DNA of 47,852 nt from Bacteroidota bacterium. Lineage in GTDB: Bacteria > Bacteroidota > Bacteroidia > Chitinophagales > Chitinophagaceae. Positions 42,404 to 47,852 of this stretch are shown piece after piece. Under the pieces are notes generated by a model. The model had not been told where the DNA came from, ran no database searches, and worked only from the letters and a program-made list of their open reading frames with translations. The DNA lies in assembly GCA_023416995.1 (NCBI GenBank), contig JAEZGI010000042.1, forward strand, positions 1 through 47,852, in the 5' to 3' direction. Within the stretch, counting starts at the first letter, position 1; each line of letters begins with the position of its first letter. Both the position numbers and the translations under genes were made by a program.

Positions 42404-44266
42404 ATGTTTCCAGAATATGATGTAATTGTGGTCGGTGCGGGCCACGCCGGTTGTGAAGCAGCGGCCGCAGCGGCAAACCTGGGTTCCAAGGTTCTGCTTG
42501 TGACAATGAATATGCAAACCATCGCACAAATGAGTTGCAACCCAGCGATGGGGGGCATCGCAAAAGGACAGATTGTGAGGGAGATCGATGCACTCGGGGG
42601 TTACTCAGGGATTGTGAGCGATGCGAGTATGATCCAGTTTAGGATGTTAAACCGCTCAAAGGGACCGGCTATGTGGAGCCCGAGAACGCAAAACGATCGA
42701 ATGCTTTTCGCAGCGAAGTGGCGCGAAATGCTTGAGCTGACACCAAATGTTGACTTCTACCAGGACATGGCAAGGTCAATCATTGTAAAAGATAACCGTG
42801 CTTGCGGAATCATCACGGGACTGGGACATGAAATAAGATCGAAATCAGTAGTAATCACCAGTGGAACTTTTCTTAATGGTGTTATCCATATCGGCGAGAA
42901 ACGCTTCGGTGGTGGACGGGTGGCAGAAAAAGCAGCATCCGGCATCACAGAACAATTGGTAGAGTTGGGATTCGAGGCGGACCGCTTAAAAACAGGCACA
43001 CCTCCAAGAATAGACGGCAGAAGTCTGGATTACTCAAAGATGGAAGAGCAGAAGGGAGACGAAGAGATCTCCGGCTTCTCATATCTCGACACAAAAAAAC
43101 CAACCAGTCAGAGAAGCTGTTGGATATCATATACCAACTCAACCGTACACGATCTTCTTAAAACAGGCTTTGACAGAAGCCCAATGTATACCGGCCGGAT
43201 CGAAGGTGTGGGACCAAGATACTGTCCGAGCATCGAGGATAAGATCAACCGCTTTGCGGACCGCGACAGACACCAACTCTTTATTGAACCCGAAGGCTGG
43301 AACACCGTAGAAATTTATGTAAACGGGTTCTCTACCTCTCTCCCGGAAGAAGTCCAATACGCAGCACTCCGCCAGGTACCAGGATTCGAAAATGTAAGAA
43401 TGTTCAGACCAGGATACGCAATCGAATATGATTACTTTCCACCAACACAATTAAAACACACACTCGAAACAAAACTGATCGCAAACCTGTTTTTTGCAGG
43501 ACAGATAAACGGAACCACTGGTTATGAAGAAGCAGCCTGCCAGGGGATCGTCGCGGGAATTAATGCCCATCTCGCGGTGAAAGAAGAAGCACCTTTCATC
43601 CTTCAAAGATCAGAAGCATACATCGGAGTACTCGTAGATGACCTGATCAACAAAGGAACTGACGAGCCCTACCGGATGTTTACATCACGTGCAGAATTCA
43701 GAACACTACTGCGCCAGGACAACGCAGATCTCCGCCTGACCGAAAAAAGTTATCGGCTTGGACTGGCGTCCCAGGAAAGAATGGATAATGTATTGGCAAA
43801 AAAAGCAGGCACGGAAAAAATTGGAAAAATCCTTCGCGAGTTTTCAATTGAACCCGAGGAGTCAAGAGATTTCCTGGAAAAAAACGGAACCGCGGCTCTG
43901 ACACAAAAACAAAAAGCCCACCAGGTGCTTTTACGGCCATCGATGAATTTGCTTAATATGATCGAGGGCCTTCCGCGACTCGCGGAAAAACTCAATAGCT
44001 TCACCACAGAAATGCTGGAACAGGCCGAGATCCAGGCTAAATATGAAGTGTATATAGCCAAAGAAAAAGAACTCGTTTCTAAAATGAGCCAGCTCGAAAC
44101 ACTTATTATTCCTGACAATTTCAACTACGACAAGATCTCGTCCTTATCGAATGAAGCACTTCAAAAATTCAAAAAAATTAAACCGACCACCCTGGGACAG
44201 GCTAGTCGAATCAGCGGCGTAAACCCAAGTGATGTACAGATACTTATGGTATACATGGGAAGATAA
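42404..44266 (+). CDS. mnmG: tRNA uridine-5-carboxymethylaminomethyl modification enzyme MnmG (GidA)
   Basis: Seen: 620 residues. The FAD-binding start is VVGAGHAGCEAAAAAANLGS. MSCNPAMGGIAKGQIVREID, MWSPRTQNDR, GTFLNGVIHIG and RLKTGTPPRIDGR are GidA signatures, and the C-terminal helical domain ends PTTLGQASRISGVNPSDVQI. Length is normal (E. coli 629). The ATG at 42404 gives MFPEYDVIVVGAG, matching the family start. Known: with MnmE it installs cmnm5U at the wobble position of several tRNAs. The gene often lies near the chromosome origin and par loci in bacteria, which fits the parS-like site 63 bp upstream. Confidence 0.97.
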   Translation: MFPEYDVIVVGAGHAGCEAAAAAANLGSKVLLVTMNMQTIAQMSCNPAMGGIAKGQIVREIDALGGYSGIVSDASMIQFRMLNRSKGPAMWSPRTQNDRMLFAAKWREMLELTPNVDFYQDMARSIIVKDNRACGIITGLGHEIRSKSVVITSGTFLNGVIHIGEKRFGGGRVAEKAASGITEQLVELGFEADRLKTGTPPRIDGRSLDYSKMEEQKGDEEISGFSYLDTKKPTSQRSCWISYTNSTVHDLLKTGFDRSPMYTGRIEGVGPRYCPSIEDKINRFADRDRHQLFIEPEGWNTVEIYVNGFSTSLPEEVQYAALRQVPGFENVRMFRPGYAIEYDYFPPTQLKHTLETKLIANLFFAGQINGTTGYEEAACQGIVAGINAHLAVKEEAPFILQRSEAYIGVLVDDLINKGTDEPYRMFTSRAEFRTLLRQDNADLRLTEKSYRLGLASQERMDNVLAKKAGTEKIGKILREFSIEPEESRDFLEKNGTAALTQKQKAHQVLLRPSMNLLNMIEGLPRLAEKLNSFTTEMLEQAEIQAKYEVYIAKEKELVSKMSQLETLIIPDNFNYDKISSLSNEALQKFKKIKPTTLGQASRISGVNPSDVQILMVYMGR

Positions 44267-44640
44267 TCACCAGCCAAACAGGTTTAATGTTTAGACATTA
44301 ATCTGCGATGTTCTTTGCTTAAAATTATGAGACAGGGTTAAAAACCGGCTCAACGACAGGAAAGTCGACGCTTCCAAAGATGAACAGTGTGCGTATCCCC
44401 ATCTGGTTAAGAAACAAGTGCAGGTAAGAAATACAACTAACAGACGTAAAAGAAAAGGAATTCGGTATGAATGAATGACATGACGTCAACGAATACGGAC
44501 AGTACAATCAAAACAAGTTAAGCAGGACAACAAACAAGTGTCAACACCAGGCTCAACAAAACTAACGCCTAAGCACAACCGAAGTTGATAGTAAGAGCTA
44601 TTTGTTAGCCACAGCACTTACGTCAAACCCGGAAACAAAA
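44267..44640. other. Intergenic region between convergent mnmG and the ModF-like gene
   Basis: About 370 bp with no supported gene. A short stem TTAATGT/ACATTAA (44284-44301, TTAG loop) could be a weak terminator of mnmG but lacks a T-run. A CAAC-UUCG-GTTG hairpin appears on the minus strand near 44575-44586. Confidence 0.45.
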
Positions 44641-46038
44641 CTAAACCACCCGTCCATCTTCCAACCGGATAAAGTACTTTACACAACCAGGGATGTCTTC
44701 AACGTAATGTGAAACATAGATCAACGTAGTACCAAAAACATTGCACACAAAATCAACCAACCCTTTGAAAAAATCAACTTGTTGCTGATCCAGCCCCTGC
44801 GTTGGCTCATCAAGAATCAACATGGGTGGATTCTTCATCAGCGCCCGTCCCAACATCGCCAAACGCTGCTCACCGCGCGACATTGCCTGTAAAGACCGGT
44901 GGCGACAATTACCGAGACCCAGAACTTCTAACCACTTATCTACCAAAATTTGCTGCTCATCAGATAACACACGAAACAATCCGATAGTATCAAACAAACC
45001 AGAAGCAACCACCTCACTACAACTGGACGACTGATTGAAATACAAATGCAATTCAGGAGATACAAACCCAATATTCCTTTTAATATCCCAAATACTTTCG
45101 CCGGTACCGCGACGCCTGTCAAACAAATAAATCTCATTGGCATAAGCCTGGGGGTTATCGCCCGTTACGAGACTCAACAGCGTCGACTTGCCCGCACCAT
45201 TGGGGCCGGATAAACTCCAGCATTCACCTTTCTTCACGATCCAATCAATATCCCGAAGTACATGCTTTTGTTCATACTCAATATTGACTTTATGCATTCG
45301 GATCGCGATATCAAATTCAGCAGTAGGCGGCGCCGCAAAAGACAACAACTGTTCAAAACCCTGGAAAGTTTTGGGATTCGGGGCCTGAGAAGGGAGATCA
45401 CCACGGGCGCCTGCAAACTTCAAACAACCCTCATCAAGCAGAGCCACATGAGTGATCCAATCCGGTAAAGATTGTGACGTAGTGATAAGAATAACCTGCA
45501 AGCCATTTTTAACCAGGTGGCTTAAAACTTCATCAAGAACCCGTCGTGCATCAGCATCCAATCCAAGAAAAGGATTATCAAGTATAAGTATACGAGGATT
45601 TGATGCTAACTTTTGGGCCAGCTGTAAGCGTTTGTTTTCACCATTGGATAATTGTAATAACGGTCGTCCAAGCAACCCATCAAGATGAAGTAACTTAACC
45701 CAATCAGAATCTCCATTTACTAAATCACCAACCTTCAATGAATCATCAGACTCGGTTGAATTGTACCGCTGCTGATAATACAGATCATTGGTATTCTGTG
45801 CATTTCGAAACTGGTGTTCCTGTGGTACAAACTGTATAACCGGATCTTCATTAAAACCACTATACCTAACAACACCCTGATGAAACACGGACCCGGTCAG
45901 AACTTTGGCAAACGTTGTCTTGCCACTTCCTGAGGCACCGGTAACCGCCCAACATTGATCAGAACCAATTACAAGTGATATATTATCAAGAATCTGACGA
46001 CCAGCCAGTGTCACAGAAACATTATCTATAGAAATCAA
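44641..46038 (-). CDS. Double ABC ATPase, ModF/PhrA-like
   Basis: Seen: 465 residues with two nucleotide-binding domains and no membrane part. Domain 1 (about 1-225): GASGSGKTTFAK, signature LSNGENKRLQLA, Walker B LILDNPFLGLD with Asn where the catalytic Glu is expected. Domain 2 (about 245-465): GPNGAGKSTLLSLV, signature MSRGEQRLAMLGRA, Walker B LILDEPTQGLD and the switch His in VSHYVED. The start is TTG 46038; no ATG is available nearby upstream. Known: the closest layout is E. coli ModF (PhrA), of unclear role near molybdate genes. There are no mod or moa genes here, so a soluble regulatory or repair ATPase is as likely as transport. Confidence 0.85.
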   Translation of the reverse strand: MISIDNVSVTLAGRQILDNISLVIGSDQCWAVTGASGSGKTTFAKVLTGSVFHQGVVRYSGFNEDPVIQFVPQEHQFRNAQNTNDLYYQQRYNSTESDDSLKVGDLVNGDSDWVKLLHLDGLLGRPLLQLSNGENKRLQLAQKLASNPRILILDNPFLGLDADARRVLDEVLSHLVKNGLQVILITTSQSLPDWITHVALLDEGCLKFAGARGDLPSQAPNPKTFQGFEQLLSFAAPPTAEFDIAIRMHKVNIEYEQKHVLRDIDWIVKKGECWSLSGPNGAGKSTLLSLVTGDNPQAYANEIYLFDRRRGTGESIWDIKRNIGFVSPELHLYFNQSSSCSEVVASGLFDTIGLFRVLSDEQQILVDKWLEVLGLGNCRHRSLQAMSRGEQRLAMLGRALMKNPPMLILDEPTQGLDQQQVDFFKGLVDFVCNVFGTTLIYVSHYVEDIPGCVKYFIRLEDGRVV

Positions 46039-46070
46039 ATCGCTGCAGTTAAAATGATTGATAAGTTGTC

Positions 46071-46102
46071 AAAAATAAAAAAAGCCCCGCAACAGCAGGG
46101 CT
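46071..46102 (-). terminator. Intrinsic terminator of the small barrel gene
   Basis: AGCCC/GGGCT stem (46083-46087 with 46098-46102), with an inner GC pair. On the minus strand a long T-rich run (46071-46083) follows. It begins 22 bp past the stop of the gene at 46125. Confidence 0.8.
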
Positions 46103-46124
46103 CTTATATTCAACTTAAGAAAGA

Positions 46125-46652
46125 TTATCTGAAAGTATAACGGGCGGCAATACCAAAGTTGCCAACATAAAATCCATCGTAGTAATCGTATGGTTTAACT
46201 ACAGAGATTGTTGGGCGCAAATCAGCAGACACAGCTAAAGGAATCTGGGGAAATTTATATTCAACACCACCAGTAGGGAATACACCAATACCAAATCCAC
46301 GATAATCATCATACTTGGAAAAAGTGTTGAAAGCCGTTAAACCACCACCTACAAACCATTTGAAACCGTCAATGTTTCCGATCGGAAAATGATGCTGGTA
46401 GGAAGCCGAAGCACTGACATTGGTCCAACCGTTTCCATAAGCACCATAACCTCCGTAAGGCCGAACTCCAAGATTAAATTCAAAGGCACTTTGAACACGG
46501 GGAAATATTTTCAAAGAAGCTGCTACTACATCATAATAACCACCTCCCAAGCGAAGACCAATACCAGCTTTATAATCCCCTCCGGTAACCTGGGCAAAAC
46601 CAGCAACACTAAAGAAAACAGCTACAAAAAGGGTTAAAACAATCTTTTTCAT
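46125..46652 (-). CDS. Small outer-membrane beta-barrel protein
   Basis: Seen: 175 residues with a signal peptide (MKKIVLTLFVAVFFSVAGFA, then Q). The rest is alternating Gly/aromatic strands (YKAGIGLRLGGGYYDVVA, FEFNLGVRPYGGYGAYGN, WFVGGGLTAFNTF), ending in GNFGIAARYTFR with a near-terminal aromatic, as in eight-stranded barrels. Known: such small barrels are common in Bacteroidota, and most lack an assigned function. Two TAnnTTTG elements upstream and a strong terminator downstream suggest a well expressed single gene. Confidence 0.82.
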   Translation of the reverse strand: MKKIVLTLFVAVFFSVAGFAQVTGGDYKAGIGLRLGGGYYDVVAASLKIFPRVQSAFEFNLGVRPYGGYGAYGNGWTNVSASASYQHHFPIGNIDGFKWFVGGGLTAFNTFSKYDDYRGFGIGVFPTGGVEYKFPQIPLAVSADLRPTISVVKPYDYYDGFYVGNFGIAARYTFR

Positions 46653-46676
46653 ACTATTCGTTTTTTAGTTCACAAT

Positions 46677-46684
46677 CAAAAATA
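46677..46684 (-). promoter_or_regulatory. -7 element (TATTTTTG), proximal
   Basis: An exact TAnnTTTG on the minus strand, 24 nt upstream of the barrel gene ATG. Confidence 0.45.
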
Positions 46685-46712
46685 GAACCACATCGGGTGC
46701 GGTTCAGCGCCG

Positions 46713-46720
46713 CAAATATA
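46713..46720 (-). promoter_or_regulatory. -7 element (TATATTTG), distal
   Basis: A second exact TAnnTTTG on the minus strand, 60 nt upstream of the barrel gene ATG. It may be an alternative promoter to the proximal one. Confidence 0.45.
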
Positions 46721-46855
46721 AACACATAAATCAGCAGATACACCCGCATTGGTCCAAAACCAAAAAATCACATCTTTATGTCACGCGTATACTTGACACT
46801 ATGCCTGCATTTATAGTACTTTTATTACATTAATTAACCTCAAAAACACACCTAC

Positions 46856-47443
46856 ATGAATTTGCTAAAACGCGGGGCAATCCTGGGCCTCAGCTTACTG
46901 GCGCTAAATACTACGAATGCGCAAAAAGTCAAACTACTTGAAGGAGATCTTTCAGCAGTCAAAAACGAAAAATCTATTAATACCGAATTCTCATACGACA
47001 ACCTCAAGGTTGGAAAATATAAGGATGAAAAAGAATATATAGAAAAGAAAAAAGAAGAATACAATAAAAAAGAAGCAGGTAAAGGCGATGCCTGGGCACA
47101 AGCCTGGATCGATGACCGCGAAGCACGTTTTGAACCACAATTCAATGAACTGTTTGAGAAAACATCTCAAATGACAATCACACCAAAAGCAAAGTATACA
47201 CTTATTTATAAAACAACCTTTACTGAGCCAGGTTTCAATGTTGGAGTAATGCGCAAAAACGCAACAATCGATGGCGAAGCCTGGATAGTGGAAACTGCAG
47301 ATAAAAATAAAGTGATTGCGAAAATCTCGGTGTTAAAAGCCCCGGGCAGAATGTTTGGCGGATTTGATTTTGATACCGGCGAAAGAATATCCGAAGCTTA
47401 TGCAATGGCCGGAAGAGCGCTTGCAAAAATGATCGTAAAATAA
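46856..47443 (+). CDS. Secreted hypothetical protein (195 aa)
   Basis: Not recognised as a named family. Seen: 195 residues with a signal peptide (MNLLKRGAILGLSLLALNTT, then NAQ). A Lys/Glu-rich helical part (about 45-85, DEKEYIEKKKEEYNKKEAGK) is followed by a beta-rich domain (about 100-180, KYTLIYKTTFTEPGFNVGVM and AWIVETADKNKVIAKISVLK) and a final helix (YAMAGRALAKMIVK). It probably works in the periplasm. Context: divergent from the barrel gene, single gene, with a strong terminator. No partner indicates a function. Confidence 0.75.
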   Translation: MNLLKRGAILGLSLLALNTTNAQKVKLLEGDLSAVKNEKSINTEFSYDNLKVGKYKDEKEYIEKKKEEYNKKEAGKGDAWAQAWIDDREARFEPQFNELFEKTSQMTITPKAKYTLIYKTTFTEPGFNVGVMRKNATIDGEAWIVETADKNKVIAKISVLKAPGRMFGGFDFDTGERISEAYAMAGRALAKMIVK

Positions 47444-47458
47444 TGCCAGATAAAAATG

Positions 47459-47490
47459 AAAAACGGCTTTCAATAGAAAGCCGTTTTTTT
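47459..47490 (+). terminator. Strong intrinsic terminator
   Basis: ACGGCTTTC/GAAAGCCGT perfect 9-bp stem with an AATA loop, flanked by A-run and T7. It works on both strands and serves the 195-aa gene on the plus strand and the methyltransferase gene on the minus strand. Confidence 0.92.
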
Positions 47491-47522
47491 ATGCCTAAAC
47501 AAATTGCTGTGCAGATTAGAAG

Positions 47523-47852
47523 TCACCCACGCTTTCTGCATTTCAACAAAGTATGACTCAACCCAATACCATCAATCTCTTCATATATCTCAAATCCACC
47601 CGCCTTAACTGCTTCAATAAATATTGCAGAATCATACATCTGGCTGTTACCATTAGCCAGCGCTGTAAAATAAATAGATGTTTGTTGCAAACAAAAAGCA
47701 GCGGCCTCAAATCGTTGCCTGTCCCAAAAAGCTTCAAGAATAAACATCGTGCCACCAGGAGCAATCGCATCGTAACAGCGTTTAACGATAGACGTTATTT
47801 CAGCCTCCGAAAAACAATCAAGAAACTGGCTCATCCATATAGCATCATGACC
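47523..47852 (-). CDS. SAM-dependent O-methyltransferase, C-terminal part (5' end outside window)
   Basis: Seen: the minus-strand frame is open from the window edge to a stop at 47523 (110 codons). It includes HDAIWMSQFLDCFSEAEI and APGGTMFILEAFW, the late Rossmann-fold segments of class I methyltransferases of the acetylserotonin O-methyltransferase type (PF00891-like). The ATG at 47834 is internal: the preceding codons (GHDAIW) continue the fold, so the gene starts beyond 47852. Known: members methylate small-molecule hydroxyls; the substrate cannot be told from this fragment. Confidence 0.8.
   Translation of the reverse strand, partial: GHDAIWMSQFLDCFSEAEITSIVKRCYDAIAPGGTMFILEAFWDRQRFEAAAFCLQQTSIYFTALANGNSQMYDSAIFIEAVKAGGFEIYEEIDGIGLSHTLLKCRKRG

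Noticed and set aside
44340..44420. Short resemblance to the conserved GGAAAGTC core of RNase P RNA
   Set aside because: Only a few bases match; the P4 partner and the 3' conserved ACAGAAA region are missing.
44562..44610. attC-like arrangement (CTAACGCC ... GTTAGCC) downstream of mnmG
   Set aside because: The core bases do not fit RYYYAAC and GTTRRRY, the inner arms do not pair, and no integron integrase is nearby.

Overview
The window reads as chromosomal DNA of a Bacteroidota bacterium, most likely from the Chitinophagaceae or a close relative. The signs are a SusC/SusD pair, TAnnTTTG-type -7 promoter elements just in front of several genes, few Shine-Dalgarno sites, two RecQ paralogues with the long Bacteroidota C-terminus, a stand-alone FeoA-NadD pair, GIN-domain and Reg_prop proteins, and many lipoproteins and small outer-membrane barrels. 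The family-level placement is inference. No IS element, prophage, CRISPR array, rRNA or tRNA was found.

Layout. 1-3.9 kb: the end of a SusC/SusD nutrient-uptake operon on the minus strand, with SusD cut by the window edge. 4.3-6.6 kb: first RecQ, minus strand, with a clear terminator. 6.9-9.8 kb: kdsD and manC (LPS/capsule sugar precursors) and a DEDD 3'-5' exonuclease whose ATG sits directly behind a 14-bp perfect hairpin. 9.8-12.6 kb: a pair of M16 peptidases, one catalytic and one without zinc ligands. 12.7-16.2 kb: a methionine-type aminotransferase and a cytochrome c dehydrogenase lipoprotein. 16.2-16.9 kb: gene-free stretch with a 71-bp tandem repeat. 17.4-21.2 kb: an unrecognised secreted protein paired with a very long OmpA-type coiled-coil protein. 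21.3-31.7 kb: four helicases in one direction (SNF2, DEAD-box, RecQ, PIF1-like) with an M23 lipoprotein and a small conserved-looking protein between them. 31.9-36.5 kb: GIN-domain protein divergent from a two-component system (Reg_prop sensor kinase and NarL-type regulator). 36.5-39.2 kb: a lipoprotein, a small membrane protein and a ChrA transporter.

39.2-44.6 kb is gene-poor and is the most unusual part. It holds nadD, feoA, ybeY and mnmG, separated by gaps of about 0.85, 1.03 and 0.37 kb. The 3' tail of nadD appears as a series of degenerate tandem copies about 89 bp apart downstream of the gene. Two identical 16-bp palindromes that match the ParB/parS motif flank the ORF-free gap between ybeY and mnmG, which suggests a centromere-like, possibly origin-proximal locus. 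44.6-47.9 kb: a ModF-like double ABC ATPase, a small barrel protein, a secreted hypothetical protein and the 3' part of a methyltransferase that runs off the window.

Most genes are housekeeping or envelope functions. The parts that no standard annotation explains are the nadD tail array, the parS-flanked gap, the 71-bp repeat and the hairpin at the exonuclease start.
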